A stretch of DNA of 32,370 nucleotides, from assembly GCA_020726365.1 (NCBI GenBank), contig DYSC01000011.1:1-32370 (forward strand), written 5' to 3'. Positions 8,740 through 17,907 of the stretch are shown piece by piece. The notes under the pieces were generated by a model. It made no database searches, was not told the origin of the DNA, and saw nothing but the letters and a program-made list of their open reading frames with translations. Position 1 is the stretch's first letter; each line of letters begins with the position of its first letter. The position numbers and the translations under genes are program-made. The stretch is from Porphyromonas sp. (GTDB lineage Bacteria; Bacteroidota; Bacteroidia; Bacteroidales; Paludibacteraceae).

Positions 8740-11700
8740 TTAGAATTTACAATTCAGATTAAAACCAAAACTGCTACGTTGTGGAAGCGCTCCATACTCA
8801 TAACCCTGACCATTGTTTATACTGTAAGTAGATTCGGGGTCAACGTTAGGAATACGCGAAAACACAAATAAATTTCGGGCTGTAACCGATATGGCAGCAC
8901 TTCTAAACATTTTCAACTTCTTTACAATGGTTTCCGGAAAATTATACGAAAGAGAAACTTCACGGAGTTTAATGTACGAAGCATCAAAAACATAATGAGA
9001 TAAAATCTGATTATTCGCAATATTGCTCCAATAGTCTTTCGGGTTCACAAATACATCGTTTTGTTTGTATTTCACTGAACCATCTTCGTTATAACCATCG
9101 GCAGTAACGGCATCGGCTTTGTAACCACCGGTTGCTATCCATGCGGCTGTTGTTTTGTTTTGTGCAATTCGTTCTGCTTCCGAATTAGCCCATTCCTCAC
9201 GACCTTCGAGCGTATTTATATGTGCTCCATATTGATAAAGTTTCATGTTGGTCATTGATAGTAAGTTAGCTCCTGATTTAAAATCGAATAACAAACGCAA
9301 CGTGATTCCTTTGTACGATAAAGTATTGGTGAATCCTCCGGTTAATTTGTGCTGTCCGTTTCCTAAAACCGTTTGAACATCAGAGCGTAAAGGCAATCCT
9401 TTTGCATCCACTACTATATTTCCTTCAGTATCGCGTTTAAAATCATATCCTATAATATCGCCATACGAGCCTCCTTCGATGGCTTTGATAAATGAACTTA
9501 TCCACGAGGCTCGGGCAATTTCCTGCTCTTTAGCCATTGGGTGAAGTTTAACTATTCTGTTAAAGTTCTGTGCTCCATTCAGGCGCAAATTCCATTGAAA
9601 ATCTTTGGTTTTTACAGCCGAGAAATCCAAAGCCAATTCCCAGCCTTTGTTATTTATTTCACCGGCATTTATATATGCATATTCATAAGCACTTGCCGAC
9701 GAGATAGGTAATTTCACAATTTCGTCAAAAGTTGTCTGGTTGTAATACGAAGCATCAATCCCCAATTTCCAGTTGAAAAGTTTGAAATCCAGCCCTGCTT
9801 CAAAACCTTTGTTACGCGATGGTTTTAACTCTCTGTTCGGCATAATGGTAGTAGCTTCGGTCGAAAGTATCGTACCATTCATGGTGTAAGGATAGTTTAT
9901 AAACGATTGTGTCAGGTTATAGGGATTTGTATCGCCACCCACTTCGGCATACGAAACACGTACTTTTCCGAATGAAATAAGCTTCGATTTTATTGTCGGC
10001 AAAGCTTCGGTAAGTATAAATGAAGAGGCTATGGATGGATAAAAATAAGAATTGTATTGCACCGGTAGTGTCGACGACCAGTCGTTTCGGGCTGTCAAAT
10101 CGAAATACAAATAGTTTTTAAACCCAATATTGGCAAAAGCATATAAAGAATTAATCTGTTTGCGAGGGTTGTTGAAAAGCACCGTATATTGTGTGTAGTT
10201 ATTAATCGATATACGGTTGCGTTCTACCTGACCTTTTCCCAGGAAGTCTTCGGTACTATTATTAAAAGTCATGACATTACCCCCCAAATTCCCGGAAATA
10301 AACCATGTTTTGTTCAATTGTTTTTTTGCCGACAATAGAAATTCTGAATTCATTTCGGTGGTTTTTGCAATAACACGGCGCAATTCACCCACTTCGGCCA
10401 ATGGTGTACTAAGTGGACTGTAACTGTAATAATCGTAGCTGTATGAATCAATTCCTGTTTTAACTTTCAATTCGAGCCAGTTTGTAATTTCATAATTAGC
10501 CGACATATACCCAAAAATACGATCCTTTTTAGAGTTGTTTTTCATTTCGTACAACGCAAAATAAGGATTAATAATACGGGTTTGCGAATTCCAATACTGG
10601 TAATTGCCAAGGGCATCTACACGCGAGTCTTTCAACCACGATTGGTCAATATTGGCAGGTAATCCGAGCAGGGCAATAGCCGTATTTGCACCTGAATAAC
10701 CCAAATAGGGACGGTTATTTACATTTTCGATGGAATAATTCACTTTGGCATCTAAAGTGAATTTTTTCCACATACGCATAAAACCCCTGAGGTTAAATGT
10801 GTTACGTTGTAAGTTGCTGTTTGGAACAATGTCGGTCATGCGTACATCGGCTGCCGAAAAATGAAAATTAGTCAGCTCATTTCCACCTGAGAATGACAAT
10901 GTGTTTTGTATATTTGAGCCTGTTTTGAAAAATCCTAGCATGTTATTTTTCTTCAATCCATAGTCTCGTAATTTACCATCGAAAGAAATAAACTGCAATT
11001 CAGGATTCAGTTTTTCGCCCCAGCTCCACATATAAGTAGCATCTACAATATCTTTAGGTGGTGAGCCTATTCCTTGTCCGTAAACATTCTGAATATCAGA
11101 ATATTGTCCCATTACTTTGTCGAAAGACATATTAGAATTGAACTCCACGCTGAAATTATTTTTCAGGGCTTTATCCCATTTTTTGGTGGTAATCAATATT
11201 ACTCCATTTCCGGCACGAGAACCATAAAGTGCAGCTGCTGCGGGTCCTTTCAGTACTGAAATGGATTCAATATCATCAGCATTAATCGACGAAATTCCAT
11301 CGCCCATATCCATGCCACCCCATTCCCCGGCATCACCCATATTTGTATTGTCAATGGGTACACCATCAACTACATAAAGCGGCTGATTAGTTCCGGTAAT
11401 TTTTGAATTTCCTCGAATAATTACTTTCGATGAACCGCCAACTCCTGTATTTGCCTGCAAAATATCCACCCCGGCTACTTTTCCTGAAATTGAATTTACG
11501 GCATTGATATTTTTCACTTCAATAATTTCGTTGGAGGATACTTTTGATACGGAATAACCTAAAGCTTTAGCATCACGACTTATACCAAGTGCAGTTACAA
11601 CTACTTCGTCTAACTTCTTTGTATCGGGTAAAAGTGTGATTATTAAAGTGGTATTGGTAGGTTTTATTTTTTGTGAAACATATCCCAAATATGTAATTGT

Positions 11701-12201
11701 TATTTCGGCATTTTCCGGCACTTCCAGATTGAATTTCCCATTAATATCAGAAATTGTTCCTATTCCTGTACCTTTAACAAGCAAACTTGCACCCATCAAA
11801 GGTTCACCGGTTTCATCGTTTATGGTTCCCGAAATTTTGCGTCCTCTGACTGGAACTGATTTTGTTACAATAATGTTTTTTTCATCAATTTTATAGCTCA
11901 ATCCACGGGGAATCAATACTTTATCCAGAATTTGATCCACTGTTAAGTTGTTGACTTCAACACTCACCGCTTTCTTGTCGTTTTCAACCAAATCGCCTCG
12001 AAACGAAAACCTATAACTAGTTTCCTTTTCCATACGATTAAAAAAATCGGTCAAGGATGTTGAATTTACTGAAAAAGTAAATTTGTTTTGTTGGGCATAA
12101 CTAAAATTCTGAAAACCTATTAAAAATATTAGTAAGCTCAGTAATTTTACTTTTATAAAGAGTTGCATTGTGATTTTGTGATTTTCTCGTTCCTGTATCA
12201 T
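8740..12201 (-). CDS. SusC/RagA family TonB-linked outer-membrane protein with N-terminal STN domain
   Basis: STN-like N-terminus, carboxypeptidase-regulatory-like domain (GTINDETGEPLMGASLLVKGTGIGTISDINGKF), plug (PLYVVDGVPIDN) and beta-barrel C-terminus; true start probably the internal MQLFIKVKLL. Confidence 0.95.
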   Translation of the reverse strand: MIQERENHKITMQLFIKVKLLSLLIFLIGFQNFSYAQQNKFTFSVNSTSLTDFFNRMEKETSYRFSFRGDLVENDKKAVSVEVNNLTVDQILDKVLIPRGLSYKIDEKNIIVTKSVPVRGRKISGTINDETGEPLMGASLLVKGTGIGTISDINGKFNLEVPENAEITITYLGYVSQKIKPTNTTLIITLLPDTKKLDEVVVTALGISRDAKALGYSVSKVSSNEIIEVKNINAVNSISGKVAGVDILQANTGVGGSSKVIIRGNSKITGTNQPLYVVDGVPIDNTNMGDAGEWGGMDMGDGISSINADDIESISVLKGPAAAALYGSRAGNGVILITTKKWDKALKNNFSVEFNSNMSFDKVMGQYSDIQNVYGQGIGSPPKDIVDATYMWSWGEKLNPELQFISFDGKLRDYGLKKNNMLGFFKTGSNIQNTLSFSGGNELTNFHFSAADVRMTDIVPNSNLQRNTFNLRGFMRMWKKFTLDAKVNYSIENVNNRPYLGYSGANTAIALLGLPANIDQSWLKDSRVDALGNYQYWNSQTRIINPYFALYEMKNNSKKDRIFGYMSANYEITNWLELKVKTGIDSYSYDYYSYSPLSTPLAEVGELRRVIAKTTEMNSEFLLSAKKQLNKTWFISGNLGGNVMTFNNSTEDFLGKGQVERNRISINNYTQYTVLFNNPRKQINSLYAFANIGFKNYLYFDLTARNDWSSTLPVQYNSYFYPSIASSFILTEALPTIKSKLISFGKVRVSYAEVGGDTNPYNLTQSFINYPYTMNGTILSTEATTIMPNRELKPSRNKGFEAGLDFKLFNWKLGIDASYYNQTTFDEIVKLPISSASAYEYAYINAGEINNKGWELALDFSAVKTKDFQWNLRLNGAQNFNRIVKLHPMAKEQEIARASWISSFIKAIEGGSYGDIIGYDFKRDTEGNIVVDAKGLPLRSDVQTVLGNGQHKLTGGFTNTLSYKGITLRLLFDFKSGANLLSMTNMKLYQYGAHINTLEGREEWANSEAERIAQNKTTAAWIATGGYKADAVTADGYNEDGSVKYKQNDVFVNPKDYWSNIANNQILSHYVFDASYIKLREVSLSYNFPETIVKKLKMFRSAAISVTARNLFVFSRIPNVDPESTYSINNGQGYEYGALPQRSSFGFNLNCKF

Positions 12202-12204
12202 AGC

Positions 12205-13248
12205 TTATTTTTTAACAGAAATAGCAATGTTATTTTTCTCTATTGTATATTTTATGGGATAGTGTACCGCTAATATTTCAAGCACTTTTTGAATATTATT
12301 ATTTTCGAAACTTCCATTAAATGTCTCATTTTCTATGCTTTCAATTCTACTCGAACTGATATTCACCCCGTAAAACCGTTCAAGCTTATTTAAAACATTT
12401 TTAAATGCTTCGTTTCTGAAAACCAACTCGTTGCGCATCCAGGCAGTTTCAAAATCTGCATTGGTCTGAGTTACTGTTATTTCGTTCAATTTTACATTGT
12501 ATCCATATTTTTCGTTGGGTTCAAGCATAACTTCACCCGTGTTGCCATGTGTTTTCGACACCTTAACCTTGCCTGTCAACAATACAACTTCCACGGTCTG
12601 ATCCTGGACATAACTCATTACATTAAAAGTCGTTCCGAGCACTTCTACAGCATGCGTTTTTGTGTTTACTATAAACTTCTTTCCATTCATTTTCGGCACG
12701 TCAAAATAAGCTTCACCTTCCAGATTTACATTTCGGGAGTCTTCTGAAAAGCTCTCGGGATAAGACAATGTTGATGCAGCATTGAGTTTCACTATGGAGC
12801 CATCAGGTAATGTAATTGTTGCTTTTTCACCTGCTTTGGTACTTACAGTCAACATATTTACAACTATATCATTTCTACTTAAACCCTTGTACAACTGAAT
12901 ACTACCAAGTCCAACGATAAACAAAACAACAGCAGCAGCATATTTAAACCAACTTAATTTTAGGAGTGTTATTGATTTCTTTGAAGAACTTTTACATTGT
13001 TCATCGATCAATACTTTCATCGAAGATTGTTCATTGCTGAACTCGTTTGGCTTAGCATCATATTCGTTCCACAATTCTTCTAAAGCCAGAAGAATTGATT
13101 CGTCAGTTTCATTTAACAACTTTTCTTTAAGTTCTGTTGCCTTACTTTCATTATAGTCTCTCGAAAGTAGTTTTACCAAAACCTCTTTGACCGGATAAAT
13201 CATATCATTTTTCATTTTTACCTGTTTTTTACCTGTTTTTCTTACCAA
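12205..13248 (-). CDS. FecR family anti-sigma factor
   Basis: Single TM segment; TKAGEKATITLPDGSIVKLNAASTLSYP and GEAYFDV FecR-type motifs; DUF4974-like C-terminus. Confidence 0.92.
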   Translation of the reverse strand: MVRKTGKKQVKMKNDMIYPVKEVLVKLLSRDYNESKATELKEKLLNETDESILLALEELWNEYDAKPNEFSNEQSSMKVLIDEQCKSSSKKSITLLKLSWFKYAAAVVLFIVGLGSIQLYKGLSRNDIVVNMLTVSTKAGEKATITLPDGSIVKLNAASTLSYPESFSEDSRNVNLEGEAYFDVPKMNGKKFIVNTKTHAVEVLGTTFNVMSYVQDQTVEVVLLTGKVKVSKTHGNTGEVMLEPNEKYGYNVKLNEITVTQTNADFETAWMRNELVFRNEAFKNVLNKLERFYGVNISSSRIESIENETFNGSFENNNIQKVLEILAVHYPIKYTIEKNNIAISVKK

Positions 13249-13260
13249 ACTAATTATGTA

Positions 13261-13800
13261 TCAATTTCTTTGAAATTCAATTTTTAAAGCTTTGATTGTA
13301 AGGGACAATTGATTTTTAACTGTACGTTCACTTATCGAAAGTTTTTCGGCAATTTGTTGGGTTGTGAGTCCTTTTTCTTTGTATAAATCAAAAATTTCTA
13401 GCTGACGTGGAAGCAAAACCTTTTTTGCTAAACTTATTTTGAGATTAAAATGCTCCAAATCTATCTTTTTATTCATTTCATTATCCGATAATTCAAGAGC
13501 ATTACTGAATTGCATATAATCTTCAAAATGTTTGTTGCCGGTTGAATTCCTAATTTCGTCGAGCAATTTATTTTTTGCTATAGTGAATATATAGGATTGA
13601 ATGGAGTTGTTTTCGTTGAGTGTTTCACGATTTGTCCATATCTTCACAAAGGTATCTTGTACAATTTCTTGCGTAACCACCTGTGAGCGTGTTAGTTTAT
13701 AGACAAAGCCGAATAGTTTTGAGAAATATCGATGATATAATATTGTAAAATCAGAATAAGATCCCGCTTTTATACCTTTGATTAAAGTATTATCTTCCAT
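13261..13800 (-). CDS. ECF RNA polymerase sigma-70 factor (Bacteroidetes type)
   Basis: Sigma-2 region (DFTILYHRYFSKLFGFVYKLTRSQVVTQEIVQDTFVKIW) and sigma-4 HTH (GLTTQQIAEKLSISERTVKNQLS). Confidence 0.93.
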   Translation of the reverse strand: MEDNTLIKGIKAGSYSDFTILYHRYFSKLFGFVYKLTRSQVVTQEIVQDTFVKIWTNRETLNENNSIQSYIFTIAKNKLLDEIRNSTGNKHFEDYMQFSNALELSDNEMNKKIDLEHFNLKISLAKKVLLPRQLEIFDLYKEKGLTTQQIAEKLSISERTVKNQLSLTIKALKIEFQRN

Positions 13801-14048
13801 TTTTTCGTGTGTAACTCTTTCAGTTTGAATATAGAATATTCTGTAATTATACGCTCATTACAACTGTTTTTCACGCTTGATTTATATGTTTAAAAACATG
13901 TTTACTTTAAGTTTTATTATTCTGATGTGAATTTCAAATTTATTTCCGTTATTATTATTTACCCTACCTATTTCCTAATCGTAAATATGCATGAACGTAA
14001 TAATTTAAATTTTTGTATGAGTTTACTATGTAAAACACCAGTGAGGTA

Positions 14049-14223
14049 TTGTAGAACTGAATTGCGCCCCGATATCGACTTTTTTGTGTACGGACACCGC
14101 CATGTAGCGCTCGACATGCAGTTAAAAAACAAAAGCCGCGTTGTTATCCTCGGCGACTTTGTTTCAATATTTTCGTACGGAGTTTTCGATGGCGAAAACT
14201 TTTGGTTGGAATATGTACAATAA
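14049..14223 (+). pseudogene. C-terminal remnant of UDP-2,3-diacylglucosamine diphosphatase (LpxH-like metallophosphoesterase)
   Basis: Plus-strand RTELRPDIDFFVYGHRHVALDMQLKNKSRVVILGDFVSIFSYGVFDGENFWLEYVQ resembles the LpxH C-terminus including the GHRH motif; the N-terminal metallophosphoesterase part is absent upstream. Confidence 0.7.
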
Positions 14224-14225
14224 GC

Positions 14226-14996
14226 CTATTCCTCTAATTTCTTCAACAACAATTCCACTCCTTTGTCCACATCCTTAGTTTCCTGAAGCGCTTTGATAAA
14301 AGCCGAACCAATAATTGCGCCCGACGAATAGCGGTTTACCATATCGCGTGTCGATTTATTGGAAATACCGAAACCAATAAGGCGCGGATTTTTCAGATTC
14401 ATGGCATTGATGCGGTTGAAATACTCCACTTTATTATCGAACGAACTCTGCGTGCCTGTAACCGCTGCCGACGAAACCATATAGATAAATCCGTTGGTGT
14501 GGCTGTCAATTTCACGAATGCGGGCTTCGGAAGTTTCGGGTGTAATCAGGAAAATAAATTCCAAACCAAACTCCTCAGCAATTTCTTTGTATTCAGCTAA
14601 AAAATCGGACATAGGCAAGTCAGGAATAATCATTCCATCCACTCCTACCCGACTACATTCTTCACAAAAAGCTTTAAACCCGAATTGCATAATCGGATTC
14701 AGATAACCCATCATAACCAATGGAATGTGAATATGCTCGCGAACATCAGTAAGTTGTTCAAACAGTTTGCGAATGCTCATGCCATTTTGCAATGCCTGCT
14801 GACTGCTATTTTGAATAACGATACCATCAGCCATCGGGTCGGAAAAAGGCACACCAATTTCCACCAAATCCACACCATTTTCATGCAAACACTTCAATGT
14901 AGGCACGGTATCGTCCAATTTTGGAAAACCCGCTGTAAAATAAACCGAAAGGATATTTTCCTTCTTGCGGTCGAATAAAAGATTAATTCTGTTCAT
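14226..14996 (-). CDS. trpA: Tryptophan synthase alpha chain
   Basis: YFTAGFPKLDDT, VDLVEIGVPFSDPMADG, GFGISN motifs. Confidence 0.97.
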   Translation of the reverse strand: MNRINLLFDRKKENILSVYFTAGFPKLDDTVPTLKCLHENGVDLVEIGVPFSDPMADGIVIQNSSQQALQNGMSIRKLFEQLTDVREHIHIPLVMMGYLNPIMQFGFKAFCEECSRVGVDGMIIPDLPMSDFLAEYKEIAEEFGLEFIFLITPETSEARIREIDSHTNGFIYMVSSAAVTGTQSSFDNKVEYFNRINAMNLKNPRLIGFGISNKSTRDMVNRYSSGAIIGSAFIKALQETKDVDKGVELLLKKLEE

Positions 14997-15077
14997 TTTT
15001 TATGTTGACGACAGACTACAGACAACAGTCTACAGTCAATTGTTTTTTCCATTAAATAACGCCTGAAAGGCAAATAA

Positions 15078-15764
15078 CTAGTCCCTTAATTGCTTAAGAA
15101 ACACATGAAGCACCTCCACATTCTTCAACCCCGGACTCACTTCAAATTTACTGTTTAAATCGATTCCGGCAAATTTTGGATGTTCTATTTTCAAAATAGC
15201 CTCTGCATCGTCGGCAGCAATGCCACCACTCAGTATAAATGGCGTTTCACCCCTATATTCATTTAAAATACTCCAATCGAATTTAACGCCTGAGCCACCG
15301 TAAGATTCCGTTTTGGTGTCGAACAAAAAATAATCGCAAGCACCTTCGTAAGTTTTTGTTACTTTAAAATTCGACACATCAGCTATCGGAAATGCCTTTA
15401 AAACTAATAAGCCTGCATCTTTTAATTTGCGACAAATATCAATATTTTCACTGCCGTGAAGTTGCACTCCATCGAGATTATATTTAAAAACAATGGTCAA
15501 AATATTTTCCAACTCCTCATTTACAAATACACCAATTTTTTTAATCGTTTTTGGCAACGAATTTAATGTATCAACATCCAATGGTTCAGTATAACGCTGC
15601 GATTTTGGATAAAAGATAAAACCCATAAAATCAAGCTTTAAATCAGCAATAGCCTGAATATTAGAAGAGTATTTCATACCGCAAATTTTGATAAGCCCCC
15701 TAAATCCCCCCAAAGGGGGACTTGTTAAGTTAGTCCTTTCTATATTATCTTCTTGCATTTCCAT
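15078..15764 (-). CDS. trpF: Phosphoribosylanthranilate isomerase, with N-terminal extension derived from a repeat
   Basis: KICGMKYSSNIQA, DGVQLHG, LSGGI motifs; conserved core begins about 28 aa after the ORF start. Confidence 0.95.
   Translation of the reverse strand: MEMQEDNIERTNLTSPPLGGFRGLIKICGMKYSSNIQAIADLKLDFMGFIFYPKSQRYTEPLDVDTLNSLPKTIKKIGVFVNEELENILTIVFKYNLDGVQLHGSENIDICRKLKDAGLLVLKAFPIADVSNFKVTKTYEGACDYFLFDTKTESYGGSGVKFDWSILNEYRGETPFILSGGIAADDAEAILKIEHPKFAGIDLNSKFEVSPGLKNVEVLHVFLKQLRD
15693..15723. repeat. GC-rich palindromic repeat, copy A (REP-like), in the trpF N-terminal coding region
   Basis: AAGCCCCCTAAATCCCCCCAAAGGGGGACTT. Confidence 0.85.
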
Positions 15765-15783
15765 ATAAAATCTATAAATTGCA

Positions 15784-16584
15784 CTATTTAAAGTCCCCCT
15801 TCGGGGGATTTAGGGGGCTTATAAATCGTTTCAATGCCTCCGCCGGATTTTCCTCTTTCATAAAATTCTCACCCATCAGGAAGCCTCTATAACCCACTTT
15901 GCGAAGCTCTTTTACTGTTTCTACTTTCGAAATGCCGCTTTCGCTCACTTTTACAAACTTATCGGGAATCAATGCCGCCAAATCAAACGAAGTCTGAATA
16001 CTTTGCTCAAAAGTTTTTAGGTTGCGATTATTTACGCCCAACATATCCACATGGTCGTTGGCATGACCGAGTTCTTCGGCGTTATGCACTTCGAGTAATA
16101 CTTCCAAACCAAGTTTATGGGCTTTTTCAGCCAATTCCAATGTTTGTTCCACTGTCAATGCCGCCGCAATCAACAATATAACATCAGCTCCCACTGCTTT
16201 CGCTTCATAAAGTTGATATTCGTCAATCACAAAATCTTTGCGCAACACCGGACAAGTAATAAACTGACGGGCAGCTATCAAATCCATCGGCGTACCGCCA
16301 AAATATTCTTCATCCGTCAAAATAGAAATTCCCGAAGCACCCGCAGCACTGTACCCTGAAGTTACATCCACCACATCAGCATCCTCATTTATCCACCCTA
16401 ACGAAGGCGATTTGCGCTTAAATTCCGAAATGATTCCTGAATCCGAATTCAGCAAACTTTGCTTCATTGATAAGCATTTACGCCCAAAAGCCGGAGTTTT
16501 TTCCAATGCCGAAATAGATGTTGTCAGTTTACGTGAAGCAACTTCTACTTTTTTATTGGCTATTATTTTATCTAAAATTGTCAT
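15784..16584 (-). CDS. trpC: Indole-3-glycerol phosphate synthase, with C-terminal extension derived from a repeat
   Basis: ILDKIIANKKVEV, SEFKRKSPSLGWI, PVLRKDFVIDEYQLYEAKAVGADVILLI, VSESGI. Confidence 0.97.
   Translation of the reverse strand: MTILDKIIANKKVEVASRKLTTSISALEKTPAFGRKCLSMKQSLLNSDSGIISEFKRKSPSLGWINEDADVVDVTSGYSAAGASGISILTDEEYFGGTPMDLIAARQFITCPVLRKDFVIDEYQLYEAKAVGADVILLIAAALTVEQTLELAEKAHKLGLEVLLEVHNAEELGHANDHVDMLGVNNRNLKTFEQSIQTSFDLAALIPDKFVKVSESGISKVETVKELRKVGYRGFLMGENFMKEENPAEALKRFISPLNPPKGDFK
15791..15820. repeat. GC-rich palindromic repeat, copy B, inverted relative to A, in the trpC C-terminal coding region
   Basis: AAGTCCCCCTTCGGGGGATTTAGGGGGCTT. Confidence 0.85.
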
Positions 16585-16834
16585 TACTATATTTTTCTTT
16601 TATATCAGAAACAGGATATAAATCATCTTCATTTTCTAAAAATTGATATGATTTTGACTTGGAAGTAAGTTGTTGAATTCCTTTTTGTAAAATACTCTCT
16701 TCGTGCTTTTCTTGAATTGCCATTCTATCCGTAACTCTGTTCATAGTATATAATTTTATAACTGGTAATAAATATGAGTTGATATAGCCAAATATAATAT
16801 TTATAAGTAGCGGAATCGACAGTATAAATATCAC
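16568..16834 (-). CDS. Small hypothetical protein (88 aa) in the trp operon between trpD and trpC; possibly TM-containing or initiated internally at MNRVTDRM
   Basis: Starts 6 bases past the trpD stop and overlaps the trpC start by 17 nt in another frame. Confidence 0.5.
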   Translation of the reverse strand: MIFILSIPLLINIIFGYINSYLLPVIKLYTMNRVTDRMAIQEKHEESILQKGIQQLTSKSKSYQFLENEDDLYPVSDIKEKYSNDNFR

Positions 16835-16840
16835 TTTCCG

Positions 16841-17836
16841 CTAACTATAAATCTTAATAAACTTCTCAAATGCTTGTTTTGCACTACCACTTTCGAGCGA
16901 TTCTGCTGCTTCGGCCTTGCATAGCTCCAATGGTTTGTAGCCGCTGCGTGTTTGAATAGCAAATGCAGTATTAATAATAACTGCATTGCGTTGTGCTTCG
17001 GTGGCTTTGTTGTCGAGCACATTCATAAATATTTGAGCAGCCTCGTCAACTGTATTTCCTCCCCAAAGTTCTTCTTGTTGAATTTTTTTGAAACCCAATT
17101 GCTCTGGTGTATATACAAATTCACCCATATTGTTCGAAACTTTGCAGGTATCTGTGAGCGAAACCTCATCGTAACCATCCAACGAATGAACAATGCTGTA
17201 TTGTACGCCCAAATTTTGATAAATGTAATTATAAAGGCGCATCATTTTGAGGTTATAAACGCCAAGACACTGATAGTTTGGTTGAGCGGGATTAATAAGC
17301 GGTCCTAAAACGTTGAAAAAAGTACGAACGCCAAGACCTTTTCGCACTGGTGCTACATTTTTCATAGCCGGATTGCAGAATGGAGCATGCAAATATGCAA
17401 AACCCGCATCTTCGAGCGAACGTTTAATTACATTTATATCGGTAGTAAACTTTGCACCAAAATACTCCAACACGTTGGACGAACCACTTACCGAAGTTGC
17501 ACCATAGTTTCCATGTTTCGCCACTTTGTAGCCCGCTCCGGCCACTGCAAAACAGCTACATGTGGAAATATTAAAGGTGTTTTTACCATCGCCACCCGTG
17601 CCCACAATATCGAGCGCATCGTACTCCGACAAGTCCATCGGAATTGCCAATTCGAGTAGCGCATTTCGAAAGCCAATCACCTCGTCGAGTTCAATACTAC
17701 GCATCAGATATACCGAAATAAATGCAGCTATTTGTGCATCGTTATATTTTCCGGCAGCTATGTTTGTCATCACTTCAGTAGCCTCCACGCGGCTTAGCGA
17801 CTGATGATTAAAAAGTTGATTAAGTATTTGTTTCAT
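16841..17836 (-). CDS. trpD: Anthranilate phosphoribosyltransferase
   Basis: DIVGTGGDGKNTFNIST, KHGNYGATSVSGSSNVLE, RTFFNVLGPLINP. Confidence 0.97.
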   Translation of the reverse strand: MKQILNQLFNHQSLSRVEATEVMTNIAAGKYNDAQIAAFISVYLMRSIELDEVIGFRNALLELAIPMDLSEYDALDIVGTGGDGKNTFNISTCSCFAVAGAGYKVAKHGNYGATSVSGSSNVLEYFGAKFTTDINVIKRSLEDAGFAYLHAPFCNPAMKNVAPVRKGLGVRTFFNVLGPLINPAQPNYQCLGVYNLKMMRLYNYIYQNLGVQYSIVHSLDGYDEVSLTDTCKVSNNMGEFVYTPEQLGFKKIQQEELWGGNTVDEAAQIFMNVLDNKATEAQRNAVIINTAFAIQTRSGYKPLELCKAEAAESLESGSAKQAFEKFIKIYS

Positions 17837-17872
17837 AAAACTATAAATATTATTATATCAGCAATATACAAA

Positions 17873-17903
17873 GCGAAAAATATCGCAACGAATATATTCA
17901 CAA
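17873..17903. repeat. Imperfect 31-bp direct repeat, copy 1 (downstream flank of the ATPase gene)
   Basis: GCGAAAAATATCGCAACGAATATATTCACAA; matches 19030-19060 at 26 of 31 positions by eye. Confidence 0.75.
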
Positions 17904-17907
17904 TCAT

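Noticed and set aside
13927-14048. N-terminal part of the 98-aa plus-strand ORF as coding
   Set aside because: AT-rich and without similarity to LpxH or a signal for an independent protein; only the C-terminal part looks like a real gene remnant.
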